Source of the DNA: Yersinia alsatica
GTDB lineage: Bacteria > Pseudomonadota > Gammaproteobacteria > Enterobacterales > Enterobacteriaceae
Length of the DNA stretch: 64,000 nt
Assembly (NCBI RefSeq): GCF_902170305.1
Contig: NZ_CABHWW010000024.1
Location: 1 to 64,000 of the forward strand
Reading direction: 5' to 3'
The position numbers and the translations under genes were made by a program. Under the pieces are notes generated by a model. It worked only from the letters and a program-made list of their open reading frames with translations. It was not told the origin of the DNA and ran no database searches. Shown piece by piece: positions 1 through 10,834 of this stretch (position 1 is the first letter of the stretch; the number at the start of each line of letters is the position of its first letter).

Positions 1-506
1 CTTTCATTTAGAGGATAATATTCTTTTGATACACCATTATAAATAATTCTTATTTTATTATCGGGGACAGCGCAAAAAATTTGTAAATCTTTGGCTGTAT
101 TTTCAGAAACACAGATCACCAAATCACTATTATCTATAGCCCTCTTCTTTTGCCAGGAATGAACCCATTTAGCAGGCCCTTGAATGAATCGTTCATAAGT
201 AAAATCATGTACAGTAGTAACTGTAGGCAATTTAATTTTTGGTATTCTATAATAAGATGAGTGGAATATTGAATTATCATAAATCTGGCTATCTATTAAA
301 TCAGTGACAAAGAAATCGCGATATCTTTCAAGAAAACGAGGAGAAAGAGTGACGCTATTAGATGGGCCAATATCAGAGAATTTATCATCATATTGATACC
401 AACGAAAATCATCAGGAGAGATGCGTGATAGTAACTCTTTGAAATAAACAGTTATTCCACCATTCTTTTGGAGAGAACTAATTATTCCGTCATAAATTAT
501 ATCCAC
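1..506 (-). CDS. Glycosyltransferase family 4-type protein, 5' part only
   Basis: This is the N-terminal ~168 residues of a leftward gene cut by the window edge. The frame is open from a GTG at 506 (a TAG lies two codons upstream) to base 1. A purine-rich GGGGTAGGTA just upstream could serve as ribosome binding site. The N-terminus carries a Gly-Gly-Ile-Thr-Val-Tyr-Phe stretch, as in the nucleotide-sugar transferase GT-B fold. The segment VTTVHDFTYE, followed by CVSE and ending in YNGVSKEYYP, is typical of the end of the GT4 acceptor domain and its inter-domain linker. It is the last visible gene of the surface-polysaccharide operon. It probably adds one sugar to the repeat unit or core at the cytoplasmic face. 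The sugar and linkage cannot be read from sequence. Confidence 0.75.
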   Translation of the reverse strand, partial: MDIIYDGIISSLQKNGGITVYFKELLSRISPDDFRWYQYDDKFSDIGPSNSVTLSPRFLERYRDFFVTDLIDSQIYDNSIFHSSYYRIPKIKLPTVTTVHDFTYERFIQGPAKWVHSWQKKRAIDNSDLVICVSENTAKDLQIFCAVPDNKIRIIYNGVSKEYYPLNE

Positions 507-580
507 TACCTACCCCATTTTGTTTTTTGATAAAAAGGCTTTATTAAATACGATAATAAAAATAATATTATCGCATTAGA

Positions 581-1387
581 CTATTTCCCTATCACCTTAA
601 TATAAAGACTTCTTAGGCATGTTCTTACTAACATTAGCAACAGATGACAAGTGATTAAAAATCTACTTTTATTTAATAACAGTGAGTTTTTATATACAGA
701 TAAATAGCTCTCAAATCTCTTCTTATCAGAAACTCCTCCACCAGAATAATTTGCAATAGGTATATTTTCTAGCATCAGAAACTGCTCATTTGCAAGATAT
801 TTTCTTATTAATAAATTATGGTCAGCTGCTGAACCTGCATTAATATCATATTCTATAGGTGTTACAGATCGTCGTTTAAATACCATCGCCTGATGAGATG
901 TTGGCATCTCTTTCCATAAGTTATCTATTTTTTTTGCAATCCTATAGCCATTATGCCTAAAAGCATCGTGAACATAATAGTCACCGTATATAACATCGTA
1001 ATCACTGATAGCTGGGTATGACATAACATTATCTATTGAATGTTCATTAAAAAAAGTATCACCTGCATTCATGAAAATAATAAAATCTCCTGTTGCTAAT
1101 TTCACTCCTTTATTCATTGCATCATAGATACCATTGTCTTGTTCGCTGCACCACCAATAAATTTTGTCCTCATTATTTTTTATAATTTCAACAGTTCCAT
1201 CATCTGAGCCACCATCAACAACAATAAACTCTACATTTTTATATGTCTGTGATGTAATCGAATCGATGGTTTTCTTAATCTCAGATACATTATTATACAC
1301 GACGGTAATAACACTCACTTTTGGGTGAGCAATACACTCATTATTATTTTCCAAATTTAAAACCGCTCCATACTTTTCTCGTCGCAT
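581..1387 (-). CDS. Glycosyltransferase family 2, WcaE-like
   Basis: The product is 268 aa with a GT-A fold. PKVSVITVVYNN near residue 23 begins the nucleotide-binding domain, VVDGGSDDGT is at 56-65, SEQDNGIYDAMNKG at 81-94, and MNAGD (the metal-binding DxD equivalent) at 106-110. The DNGIYDAMNKG block resembles the colanic-acid transferase WcaE. It should transfer a sugar from a nucleotide donor onto the lipid-linked oligosaccharide. The start at 1387 overlaps the preceding gene by 31 bp and has no clear Shine-Dalgarno. A TTG twelve codons in, preceded by GGAG, is a possible alternative. The conserved domain is unaffected either way. Donor and acceptor are unknown. Confidence 0.85.
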   Translation of the reverse strand: MRREKYGAVLNLENNNECIAHPKVSVITVVYNNVSEIKKTIDSITSQTYKNVEFIVVDGGSDDGTVEIIKNNEDKIYWWCSEQDNGIYDAMNKGVKLATGDFIIFMNAGDTFFNEHSIDNVMSYPAISDYDVIYGDYYVHDAFRHNGYRIAKKIDNLWKEMPTSHQAMVFKRRSVTPIEYDINAGSAADHNLLIRKYLANEQFLMLENIPIANYSGGGVSDKKRFESYLSVYKNSLLLNKSRFLITCHLLLMLVRTCLRSLYIKVIGK

Positions 1388-2610
1388 AGCATTTTATATA
1401 CGTTATTATATTCAGAAGCGATTACATACTCTGAGCGAATAGAAGCGCTCAAAGTTGACAGTATATTGCTATTACGCTTGACTGATAGTTGTTCTTGAAT
1501 AGCATTATACAAGCTATCTACATCAATGGGATTCACTAGATGCCCATATTCGGATGTTGATATCAGATCCGGCATACCTCCGAGATCAAAAGCGATACAA
1601 GGAGTTCCACATGCAAGAGACTCGACTATAGTATTAGGTAAGTTATCTTGCAACGAAGGTGCAATAAAAATATCTACCGCTGAGTACAGCAAACAAAGTG
1701 TTATATCATCATAAATTCTCCCCATATAATGGGTCGGAATTCCTACATCTTCATCTGATTTTTCACCGCTGGAGCCAAAGATGATTAACTCTACGTCATT
1801 AATTTCATTACTTTGCTTTAGCTTGAGTAAAGCATTTTTAAGTAAAGCATATCCTTTCCGCGGATCGCTAGTACTAGACATAGCCCCAAAAAGCAGCAAT
1901 TTCTTGTTCATTGGTAAACGCATTATTTCGCGAGCGATCTTTTTATCTATAGGACGATAGAGTTCATGGTCTATACAATTACTGATTACTGTAACTGGAT
2001 GTTCCTTGAACAAGGAACTAGAACTTACGCACCCACCAAGCCATCTGCTTGGTGAAACAAAAAGTATAGATTTATTTCGTAAGTGATTATATTTATGTTT
2101 ATAAATTATGCGATCTATATCAATGCCAATAATACCCTTCACCCGATTTAATTTAGAGTATGCATTTTTATAGCGTTCTGCAAATGTATCATCATAGTGT
2201 TTACAACCCGAGAAGGCCCACATGTCATGTAAAGTCCAGACTATTGGCTGCTGAATACGGCTAATTTCTTTTATTGATAACATTTCCCCTCCAATCCAAT
2301 GTAAGTTAATAACATCAGGGGAAATAGTATTAATATATGAGTGTAGACCAGAAGGAAATATATTAAGTGAACGTCGAGCAGTACTTGAATCTTTCTGCAA
2401 TTTAAGAAGTTGTACTGAAACAAAATTCATTATTTTTATTCTTAACTTTATTAATTTAGAAACAGTAAAAACATGAGGGTCATCAGACATTTTATGCACG
2501 ACCAACATATTACTATCTAGCCCAATCTTACGTTGAGCTCTATGTAATCTATATGCTGCTCTTGCCGCTCCACCATCGAGATCACTATAGCAAATATGTA
2601 ATATTCTCAT
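1357..2610 (-). CDS. Glycosyltransferase family 4, WcaC-like
   Basis: The product is 417 aa with a GT-B fold. The N-terminus has the donor/acceptor glycine loop GGAARAAY at 13-20. WTLHDMWAFSG at 125-135 is the signature seen in WcaC-type colanic acid transferases. The C-terminal domain has APSLQDNLPNTIVESLACGTP (about 317-337), the GT4 motif whose glutamate contacts the nucleotide sugar. The start lies one base past the stop of the radical SAM/pyruvyl transferase gene, so translation is probably coupled. The 3' end overlaps the GT2 gene. It is predicted to build the surface glycan at the inner face of the membrane; specificity is unknown. Confidence 0.85.
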   Translation of the reverse strand: MRILHICYSDLDGGAARAAYRLHRAQRKIGLDSNMLVVHKMSDDPHVFTVSKLIKLRIKIMNFVSVQLLKLQKDSSTARRSLNIFPSGLHSYINTISPDVINLHWIGGEMLSIKEISRIQQPIVWTLHDMWAFSGCKHYDDTFAERYKNAYSKLNRVKGIIGIDIDRIIYKHKYNHLRNKSILFVSPSRWLGGCVSSSSLFKEHPVTVISNCIDHELYRPIDKKIAREIMRLPMNKKLLLFGAMSSTSDPRKGYALLKNALLKLKQSNEINDVELIIFGSSGEKSDEDVGIPTHYMGRIYDDITLCLLYSAVDIFIAPSLQDNLPNTIVESLACGTPCIAFDLGGMPDLISTSEYGHLVNPIDVDSLYNAIQEQLSVKRNSNILSTLSASIRSEYVIASEYNNVYKMLCDEKSMERF

Positions 2611-2611
2611 T

Positions 2612-4945
2612 TCAGTTTTTGTTCAATTTATTTTTAAGTAGTGTGCTAAAAGTTAGTATATCTTTAGATAAAGGCAGAGGTTTGGGGGATTTCAATGCTT
2701 TTTCTAGAGTAGTAACTAATTGATCAGCGTCCATTGTTATCATAGAAATTAGTTCTACTCCGTATTTTTCTGCCAAAGAGCATACTTTCCCTTTTCCCAG
2801 CGTATAATCTAGTGCTACTGAATTAGTTCCCAATCCAAGAGAAAAGACTAAGGAATGAAACCTCATACCTAATAAAGCATCAGCAGTGCTAAACGCATTG
2901 CAATACTCAATAGGGGACATTTCGGGTCCGAGTAATGATTCATCGGTACTGGCCATTATGTCTTCATGCCCACGGAAAAGTTTTCTGTAGAACCAACGAT
3001 CGTCAGATCCAAAGTGGTTTGTGCACATCGGTAATGGACGGATAACCAGAGATGGATCTTTTGCAATTAATTGCTTTAATGCATCAACTATTGTTTTTTC
3101 ATAATTATTTTTAATTGCGATGCATTCATTTTCTGATAAGTCACGAGCATATTCTTTATAAGGAAAATCGCGTAACCCTAATAGCAGAATTTTTTTACTT
3201 CGATCATCTTTTTCTGTATGTAGCGACGGCTGGATAGTAGACAACCATGTGAATGCTGGATCTTCCGCTACAACATCCTCTTGCGTGTCAATACCTAATT
3301 CAGAGGCATAGTCTTTTGAACGTTTATCTCGATAAATTCGGATATCTGATAGTCCTAAAATACTAGCCATACTACGGTTATGCCACTTACTTCCGTAGGG
3401 ACCAACACCACATCCTGCGAGGATTGTTTTTGTACCAGCTGATTTAGCTCGTTTGAATATAGCCTCAATAGGTGCTAGAGAGTTAATTCCCATTATTGGA
3501 CCACCACCAAAGACTACATAATCCATATTAGCTGCCATCGACGCACCTCCTTCAGGCGTCACGATATGTGTATTATGAAATTCAGGCATCTGAATACGCG
3601 TCATTTGGCTTACATACGGGAATAGCGAGACAACTATAAATTGTGTATCTTCTCCGAGATATTCTCGTAAACAATGCATCACTCCAGCAATGATACCTTT
3701 ATCACCTAATGTTTCGGTACCATACCAACCACAAATCAATACACGCTTGCCAATTTTTAATTTTATTGTCGGCTGTTCTTCAATAGAAAGATAATATTTA
3801 AGATTCTTTGCAAACTGCATTTTATGTCGTAGTTCATTTAAAAAATTAAATCCTGGGATTTTTTTGGCTTTATCTTTTAGTTTTATTTTAAACTTCTCTT
3901 CTAGTCGTTCAATAAATATTGAACGATATAGTTTTTTATCCGGTATCCCTACATAATCATGATGACAGCTATCACATTTAGTTTGTATGATTTCTTTTAG
4001 ATGATCTTTATTGTCGAAAAATACCTTTAGAGGATCTCCTTCTGAAATATCCTTCATTAATACTTTACTTTGTACAGCACAATAAGCCAATTCTCCTTTT
4101 GCAGTAATTGTTGCACCGCGATGTTTCCAATCACATCCGGCGCCCCTTGGCTTATCCAATATTATTTGATTGATTAATGAACGATAAAACAAACGTTGCA
4201 TTGAATCTGTTTCGTAAAATTTAATAACACCTTCAAGAAACTCAACAAATTCATATTTTTCTTCAAATGTTAATGCGTAAGGATCAAGCAAATTTGCTGT
4301 ATAAAGGCGTTGATGAGGAACACCCTGTCGAAATTTTATATAAACTCCCTTTCTTATACAAAATTCGAGTAAATCAGGCAAATGGAATACATTTTCACGT
4401 ATTACGGTACATCCAATTCTCACATTATCGACCAATGGGTACTCGATAATAAAATCAATGACTTTTTGAGCATTTGCAAAGTTACCACTTCTTCCTCTAA
4501 CCAAATCATGAATTTTTTCAAAACCATCTAGTGATACCATTACGTCAAACTTAATATTTTTTTCGCGTAGTATCGGTGCAATAGTTTTTATTTTTTCAAT
4601 AACTTGAATGTATTTATACGCATTAGTTATTAGAGATACATGCTTCAATTTAGGTAGCGATGCAACTACAACCTCAACTAGTTCATGTAAATCCTCTCTA
4701 AGGGTCGGTTCTCCTCCATTAAAACCAATTCCTTCGACTTCACTAAAAAGCTCACTAGCCAACCCTTTTCGTAGTTGCATTACTGTTATGTCAGTACTTT
4801 TTTTATTTTCCCAAATACGACACATTTGGCATTTTGAATTACAAATATCGATAACTGGAAATTGGATTACTGTTGGCTTTTGTAATGGTAATGGCCGCGG
4901 AGCGAACAAACATCTAAGTTGGTTTATAATTGATACTAGTTTCAT
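2612..4945 (-). CDS. Fusion of radical SAM/SPASM enzyme and polysaccharide pyruvyl transferase
   Basis: A single 777-residue frame carries two unrelated enzymes. Residues 30-330 are a radical SAM domain: CNSKCQMC at 35-42 binds the 4Fe-4S cluster and NGGEP at 76-80 contacts SAM. A SPASM-like C-terminal cluster region follows, with Cys271, Cys289, Cys324 and Cys327. A basic linker (about 335-398) leads to a CsaB/WcaK-type pyruvyl transferase domain at 399-777. That domain has ICGWYGTETLGDKGI near its start, FGGGPIMG at 479-486 and GMRFHSLVFSLGLG at 693-706. The start has AGGA five bases upstream of the ATG. The gene sits 14 bp after the flippase gene and abuts the next glycosyltransferase. The transferase half should attach a pyruvate ketal (from phosphoenolpyruvate) to a sugar. 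The role of the radical SAM half is unknown. Confidence 0.85.
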   Translation of the reverse strand: MKLVSIINQLRCLFAPRPLPLQKPTVIQFPVIDICNSKCQMCRIWENKKSTDITVMQLRKGLASELFSEVEGIGFNGGEPTLREDLHELVEVVVASLPKLKHVSLITNAYKYIQVIEKIKTIAPILREKNIKFDVMVSLDGFEKIHDLVRGRSGNFANAQKVIDFIIEYPLVDNVRIGCTVIRENVFHLPDLLEFCIRKGVYIKFRQGVPHQRLYTANLLDPYALTFEEKYEFVEFLEGVIKFYETDSMQRLFYRSLINQIILDKPRGAGCDWKHRGATITAKGELAYCAVQSKVLMKDISEGDPLKVFFDNKDHLKEIIQTKCDSCHHDYVGIPDKKLYRSIFIERLEEKFKIKLKDKAKKIPGFNFLNELRHKMQFAKNLKYYLSIEEQPTIKLKIGKRVLICGWYGTETLGDKGIIAGVMHCLREYLGEDTQFIVVSLFPYVSQMTRIQMPEFHNTHIVTPEGGASMAANMDYVVFGGGPIMGINSLAPIEAIFKRAKSAGTKTILAGCGVGPYGSKWHNRSMASILGLSDIRIYRDKRSKDYASELGIDTQEDVVAEDPAFTWLSTIQPSLHTEKDDRSKKILLLGLRDFPYKEYARDLSENECIAIKNNYEKTIVDALKQLIAKDPSLVIRPLPMCTNHFGSDDRWFYRKLFRGHEDIMASTDESLLGPEMSPIEYCNAFSTADALLGMRFHSLVFSLGLGTNSVALDYTLGKGKVCSLAEKYGVELISMITMDADQLVTTLEKALKSPKPLPLSKDILTFSTLLKNKLNKN

Positions 4946-4959
4946 AAAAATCCTACAAG

Positions 4960-6276
4960 TTACTTTTTTTGCATCCAGTTATAATTTAATAGGGTCACTA
5001 TTAATTTATATGCTTGTGTTGGTAGAAAAGATTTTGTTTTCAACCAAAACATGCCTCTTAATGATGGTATAAAAAAATCAAAAATATAAAATGCTGATGC
5101 TAATCCTGCAACCGTGGCTATTGCTGCACCTTTCACGCCGTATATTGGTATTAATGCAATATTTAAAATGAAATTAATAAGCAATCCAAATAAATTTCTG
5201 TACAAATTTAATTTTAATTTTTTCTCTGCAACAAGCCATGAACCTGAAGATATTCCCATACAAAGAAATACAGCTCCCCAAGTATGTAGTATAACTACGC
5301 CAGCACTATCTAAGTATTGACCACCATAGATAACTCTAATAATAAAACCACCAAACAGAGTAAAGAAAATAGCCATTAATAGTGACATATAAACCAGGAG
5401 TGTACTTAACATAGACACCCCGTTAAGAAAGCTTATATTAGATACTTTTCTTAGTTCTATTAGCTTTGGAAAAGTCGCTGCGACAATAGCTGTGGGAACA
5501 AAGTACCAAGCTTCACTAATTCTTGTTGCAGCTGAATATATACCAACACTAGCTGGACCTTTCATTAACTGCAACATTATTTGATCCATTTTCATAAATA
5601 GTATCGCACCAAACCCCGCGATTATTTCTGGCCATGACTCAATTAATAACGCTTTAGTTTTCTGCATATTAAAGTTTCGATAAGAGACAAAATATGGCCC
5701 ATTACTTCTATTGCAAATAAAATAAATAATAATTGCTGTTATGGCATATTCTATTGATACTGCACTTACAAACCATATAAGTGGAAGTTCTAGTAATATA
5801 AAAACCATCCGAATTAAAGCGGATATAATAAACCCAACCGTTCGGCAAAGACTAATTATCTTAAATGATGATAAGCCTTGTTGATGATAATCTAGAACAT
5901 CTATCGAAATAAAAACAACTGAAGAAAGAATAATCGCTATATTTAAACTATCTTGGGAGGTAGATATGGCATAAAAAATAAATGAGATTATTATCCAAAT
6001 TAGTAACGATGCTAAAAGTCGAAGATATAATGATGTAGAAACAATAACTGAGCGTTTGGTTCGACTCATAATTTTGTCAACGACTTCTCGGACTATAATT
6101 CTATTTAATCCGAGAGAGGATAAAACCGTAGCTATCGTTAAAATTGCTATATAATAGTTTAGCTGTCCAAATTCGACAGGCCCTAAATAACGGGCTATTA
6201 TAGCGCTTATAAATACGCTAACAATAAGCCTAATTACCTTTTCACTTACCATCCAAAATGTATTTTTAATTACCAC
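4960..6276 (-). CDS. wzx: Wzx-type O-unit/oligosaccharide flippase
   Basis: The product is 438 aa and very hydrophobic, with about 12 membrane segments across its length. The N-terminal VSVFISAIIARYLGPVEFGQ is the signature of the polysaccharide transporter (PST/MATE-like) family. It should move the undecaprenyl-linked glycan from the cytoplasmic to the periplasmic leaflet. The best start is a GTG at 6276 with AGGTG eight bases upstream; the first ATG (codon 9) has no comparable site. It is the first gene of the operon, about 125 bp after the JUMPstart element. wzx-first order just after hemH resembles the Yersinia outer-core cluster layout. The symbol reflects family; substrate is unknown. 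Confidence 0.85.
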   Translation of the reverse strand: MVIKNTFWMVSEKVIRLIVSVFISAIIARYLGPVEFGQLNYYIAILTIATVLSSLGLNRIIVREVVDKIMSRTKRSVIVSTSLYLRLLASLLIWIIISFIFYAISTSQDSLNIAIILSSVVFISIDVLDYHQQGLSSFKIISLCRTVGFIISALIRMVFILLELPLIWFVSAVSIEYAITAIIIYFICNRSNGPYFVSYRNFNMQKTKALLIESWPEIIAGFGAILFMKMDQIMLQLMKGPASVGIYSAATRISEAWYFVPTAIVAATFPKLIELRKVSNISFLNGVSMLSTLLVYMSLLMAIFFTLFGGFIIRVIYGGQYLDSAGVVILHTWGAVFLCMGISSGSWLVAEKKLKLNLYRNLFGLLINFILNIALIPIYGVKGAAIATVAGLASAFYIFDFFIPSLRGMFWLKTKSFLPTQAYKLIVTLLNYNWMQKK

Positions 6277-6803
6277 CAGTTCTACACCTAATTAAGTTTT
6301 TGGAGTGTATGCCAGATCTTATCTATTAATAATATAATTTACCGCAGTGTGCCAGGAGTTCAGAAAATTGCATATCCATAAAGGTTACTTGGTTTTAAAA
6401 ACGCTACCGCCCTTGGCTCACAGCAACCAATACACTGATAGATAACACACCAAACTAGTAATACTCTCCATTGAGGCCATCTGTATGTGCTTTACAATAA
6501 GCCCTTACCACACTTCAAGTAAGAAAATACAGAGCCTTGCAACTAATTATTCTTTTAATTTTCCAACATATAGCCCATCATTACAAGAGAAATGTGAAAC
6601 ATATCATTTTTAGATATTTCACAACACACAACTAATTACCATCATGAAAATATTGAAATATCAATTCGTCTTATTCTGATTTAAAAAATAAAAACTACTC
6701 TTTCTTACTTTATTAAATTGGAAAACCACTCTTGCACATGTAATTATTACAGATAATACGAATATAGCCACTATAAGACACTTTATAATTATCACTACAA
6801 ATG
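6277..6803. other. AT-rich spacer between polysaccharide operon and hemH
   Basis: This 527-bp stretch has no credible gene. It holds the wzx leader (6277-6400), the JUMPstart element, and then about 365 bp of AT-rich DNA next to the end of hemH. The operon promoter should lie just upstream of JUMPstart (6440-6560), but I cannot pick one clear -35/-10 pair. No obvious terminator for hemH is visible. Confidence 0.6.
6401..6437 (-). promoter_or_regulatory. JUMPstart element containing the ops (RfaH-recruitment) site
   Basis: On the minus strand the ops core GGCGGTAGCGT is complete at 6401-6411. The 26 bases 5' to it (6412-6437) follow the JUMPstart consensus, beginning CAGTGTATTGG. JUMPstart leaders precede long O-antigen, core and capsule operons, where RfaH loads on paused polymerase and suppresses termination. 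Its position in the untranslated leader ahead of wzx marks the true start of the polysaccharide operon and predicts RfaH-dependent expression of everything to its left. Confidence 0.93.
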
Positions 6804-7757
6804 TTACCTAACTAACTGTTCTAAAAGATCAATATGGCTCTCGTCGTCGTTCAGTGCCGGAATATATTCAAATTTCTCGCCGCCTGCATGTAAGAAAATT
6901 TCTCGGTTTTGCTCTTTGATCTCTTCCAGTGTTTCCAGGCAATCAGCAGAAAAACCGGGGCAAATCAGCTGAATATGCTTAACACCTTGGGAAGGTAGAC
7001 TTTTTAATGTCTCGTCTGTATAGGGGGTAAGCCAAGGCTCGCGGCCAAATCGAGATTGATAAGTCATCATGATCTGTTCTGCGGGCAAAGTTAATCCTGC
7101 TCGTAATGCATAGCTGGTATCTTCACAACGCTGCGGATAGTCATCCCCTAAGCGGGCATAGCGTTTGGGAATGCCATGGAAAGAGAGCACTAGCCGATCA
7201 GGTTTCCCATGTTGCTCAAAAGCACGTTCAACACTTTGCTTCAACGCCGAAATATAAGCTGGATGTTCAGCATAATCACGGATAAATGACACCGACGGTA
7301 AGCGGCGATAGCCTTTCAAAATACGAGCAACAGCATCCCAAACCGCAGCACTTGTCGAGCAAGAATATTGCGGATAAAGCGGCAAAACCACCAGCTTGGT
7401 CACGCCTTGTGATAATAGTTTATCAATTGCATCAGGTAGATTTGGCGAACCATAACTCATCCCCAGCTCGACGGGAATATCAGGCATACGTGCGGCTAGC
7501 GCTTTTTGCTGTCGCCGACTATAAACCAGTAAAGGCGAGCCTTCATCCATCCATACTGACTGATATAATTTTGCTACGCGCGGTGAGCGAATCGGCAAAA
7601 TAACGCCACGTAACAATGGCCACCACAGCAAGGGGGAAGTATCAACCACTCGGCGATCACTCAGGAACTCAGCCAGATAGCGTTTGACCGCTTGTGGTGT
7701 CGGGGCATCCGGTGTCCCCAGATTAACCATCAGTACGCCAAGCTTGCTTTGCATCAT
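6804..7757 (-). CDS. hemH: Ferrochelatase
   Basis: HemH inserts ferrous iron into protoporphyrin IX, the last step of heme synthesis. The product is 317 aa, close to the enterobacterial 320. Visible family signatures are [17 protein letters not shown] near residue 12, the active-site histidine in LSFHGIP (His194), SRFGREPWL, and [14 protein letters not shown] with the conserved acidic residue near 275. The start at 7757 has AGGAC six bases upstream. The gene is read in the same direction as adk upstream of it, from which it is separated by a hairpin. In Yersinia it forms the boundary of the O-antigen/outer-core locus, as here. Confidence 0.97.
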   Translation of the reverse strand: MMQSKLGVLMVNLGTPDAPTPQAVKRYLAEFLSDRRVVDTSPLLWWPLLRGVILPIRSPRVAKLYQSVWMDEGSPLLVYSRRQQKALAARMPDIPVELGMSYGSPNLPDAIDKLLSQGVTKLVVLPLYPQYSCSTSAAVWDAVARILKGYRRLPSVSFIRDYAEHPAYISALKQSVERAFEQHGKPDRLVLSFHGIPKRYARLGDDYPQRCEDTSYALRAGLTLPAEQIMMTYQSRFGREPWLTPYTDETLKSLPSQGVKHIQLICPGFSADCLETLEEIKEQNREIFLHAGGEKFEYIPALNDDESHIDLLEQLVR

Positions 7758-7827
7758 GCATAAGTCCTTGTTGTGGGTATTGCGTCGATTATTTTAGCGG
7801 GTGAAGACAGTGTCGACGATATCCGTA

Positions 7828-7856
7828 AAATAAGAAAGGCGACCTTAGGCCGCCTT
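7828..7856 (-). terminator. Probable adk terminator
   Basis: On the minus strand a 6-bp stem AAGGCG/CGCCTT (7836-7856) is followed by a T-rich TTCTTATTTT. It lies just past the adk stop and before hemH. Confidence 0.7.
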
Positions 7857-7876
7857 AGCTATCTTACCATCCAGAA

Positions 7877-8678
<802 letters not shown>

Positions 8679-8827
8679 TGTGTTTTTACTTAAAAAAAAT
8701 CGAAATTGCGGAAAACAAGCAACCATACCATTTTCAGGGGGGTTGGCTCAAGGCATGCGAGTTTGCTTCAAGAGACAGGATTAATACGAAGAAGGTAAAA
8801 TAAAAAAATAACACGATGAAATTAAAC

Positions 8828-8864
8828 AAAAAAACGCCCCAGATAAAATATCTATCCAGGGCGC
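8828..8864 (-). terminator. htpG rho-independent terminator
   Basis: On the minus strand the stem CGCCC...GGGCG, with an inner GATA/TATC pairing, is followed by seven T residues, 13 bp after the htpG stop. Confidence 0.88.
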
Positions 8865-8876
8865 TTCATTACTTAA

Positions 8877-10751
8877 TTAAGCTGTTAATAACTGATTCAT
8901 TCTACGAATGAACTGGTTAGGATCTTCTAATGTCCCGCGCTCAGCCAGCAGCGCTTGATCCAGTAATAGCTCGACCCATTCGGCAAACTGAGCATCATCA
9001 GCGACATCAGCAGCTCGTTTGACCAAACCATGTTCTGGATTCAACTCAAAGATGTACTTCACTTCCGGCGCCTGTTGACCCGCAGCAGCAAACAATTTTG
9101 CCATCTGCGTGCTCATTTCGTCAGCATCGGTGGTCACAATCGCCGGAGTATCAGTCAGACGATGTGTCAGACGGACATCTTTTACGCGCTCACCCAGCAG
9201 AGTTTTCACCCGCTCAACAAAAGGCTCCAGCGCTTTATCCGCTTCTTGCTGCTCTGGACGCTCTTCATCTGCCAGCTTGTTCAGTGAATCATCTGCTTTA
9301 CTGACTGACTGGAAAGCTTTGCCATCGAATTCAGTCAGGTAGCTCATCATCCATTCGTCTATACGATCGGATAACAGCAAGACTTCAATGCCTTTTTTAC
9401 GGAACAGTTCCAGATGCGGGCTGTTCTTCGCTGCGGCGTAGCTATCGGCAGTGATGTAGTAAATCTTCTCCTGCCCTTCCGCCATGCGACTGACATAGTC
9501 TTCTAATGAGACAGTCTGCGCGGAGCTGTCAGTATGGGTTGAAGCAAAGCGTAATAGCTTAGCGATGGTGTCTTTGTTGCTGCCATCTTCCGCAGGGCCT
9601 TCTTTTAGCGCCATACCAAACTGCTGCCAGAACTGCTGATACTTCTCGGCATCGTCTTTTGCTAGTTTCTCTAGCATTTGCAGCACACGCTTGGTCAGCG
9701 CACTGCGCAGGTTCTGGGTAACACGGCTGTCTTGCAGAATCTCACGCGATACGTTCAGCGGCAGATCATTCGAGTCAATTAAACCACGGACAAACCGCAG
9801 GTAATTCGGCATGAACTGCTCAGCGTCATCCATGATAAAGACACGCTGGACGTACAATTTTAAACCATGCTTATGGTCACGATTCCACATATCCCAAGGC
9901 GCTTGTGCCGGGATATACAGCAAGCTGGTGTATTCTTGCTTACCTTCAACGCGGTTATGGCTCCAAATCAGTGGGTCAGTGAAGTCATGCGCGATATGTT
10001 TGTAGAATGCCTTGTATTCGTCGTCGGTTATTTCTGCTTTACCGCGAGTCCACAGCGCCTGGGCCTTGTTAATTTTTTCCCAAGTTACAGTGCCATCTTC
10101 TTCATTTTTGCTTTGGATTTCGACCGGCAGTGCAATATGGTCTGAATACTTGCTGATAACAGAGCGCAAACGCCAGTCATCCAGATATTCATCTTCACCT
10201 TCGCGCAGGTGCAAGGTGATTTCTGTGCCGCGATCTTCTTTGGTGATATCCGCGATGGTGTAATCACCCTCGCCTGCTGATTCCCAGAACACACCGGCAT
10301 CGGCTGGGGCACCCGCAGCACGAGTACGAACAGTGACTTTATCCGCCACAATAAAAGCAGAATAGAAGCCCACACCAAACTGGCCGATTAACTGGCTATC
10401 TTTGGCTTGGTCTGAACCAATAGATTCAAGGAATGCTTTGGTCCCTGATTTGGCGATAGTACCGAGATTATCAATGACTTCATCACGGCTCATACCGATG
10501 CCGTTATCACTTAGGGTCAAAGTGCGTTTTTCTTTATCAAAAGATAAGCGCACGCGCAGCTCGCCATCCCCTTCGAACAGCTCAGGGTGAGACAGTGCAC
10601 GGAAACGTAGTTTATCTGCCGCATCAGAAGCGTTGGAGATCAACTCGCGCAAGAAAATTTCTTTATTGGAATAAAGCGAGTGAATCATCAAATGAAGAAG
10701 TTGTTTTACTTCAGATTGGAATCCACGGGTTTCTTGACCTTTCATACTCAT
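8877..10751 (-). CDS. htpG: Chaperone HtpG (bacterial Hsp90)
   Basis: HtpG is the cytosolic Hsp90 ATPase that remodels client proteins with the DnaK system. The product is 624 aa, the normal length. The N-terminal GHKL ATP-binding domain shows [15 protein letters not shown] near 37-51, DNGIGM, and the lid-region [11 protein letters not shown]. Middle and C-terminal dimerisation domains follow without gaps. GAGG six bases before the ATG at 10751 supports this start rather than the internal ATG two codons on. A sigma-32 promoter sits about 50 bp upstream and a strong terminator follows, so this is a heat-induced single-gene unit. Confidence 0.97.
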   Translation of the reverse strand: MSMKGQETRGFQSEVKQLLHLMIHSLYSNKEIFLRELISNASDAADKLRFRALSHPELFEGDGELRVRLSFDKEKRTLTLSDNGIGMSRDEVIDNLGTIAKSGTKAFLESIGSDQAKDSQLIGQFGVGFYSAFIVADKVTVRTRAAGAPADAGVFWESAGEGDYTIADITKEDRGTEITLHLREGEDEYLDDWRLRSVISKYSDHIALPVEIQSKNEEDGTVTWEKINKAQALWTRGKAEITDDEYKAFYKHIAHDFTDPLIWSHNRVEGKQEYTSLLYIPAQAPWDMWNRDHKHGLKLYVQRVFIMDDAEQFMPNYLRFVRGLIDSNDLPLNVSREILQDSRVTQNLRSALTKRVLQMLEKLAKDDAEKYQQFWQQFGMALKEGPAEDGSNKDTIAKLLRFASTHTDSSAQTVSLEDYVSRMAEGQEKIYYITADSYAAAKNSPHLELFRKKGIEVLLLSDRIDEWMMSYLTEFDGKAFQSVSKADDSLNKLADEERPEQQEADKALEPFVERVKTLLGERVKDVRLTHRLTDTPAIVTTDADEMSTQMAKLFAAAGQQAPEVKYIFELNPEHGLVKRAADVADDAQFAEWVELLLDQALLAERGTLEDPNQFIRRMNQLLTA

Positions 10752-10801
10752 TAATTACCTCAATCCAAATTACCGACAGGTAGATAAAATCGAACAATGA
10801 G

Positions 10802-10834
10802 TATCAAGTGGGGCCAATAGAGGGTGGTTTCAAG
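10802..10834 (-). promoter_or_regulatory. Sigma-32 heat-shock promoter of htpG
   Basis: On the minus strand, CTTGAAA (10828-10834) is followed after 14 bases by CCCCACTTGATA (10802-10813). This matches the CTTGAAA / CCCCATnT sigma-32 consensus and its spacing. The predicted transcript start is about 45 bases before the htpG ATG. Confidence 0.85.
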
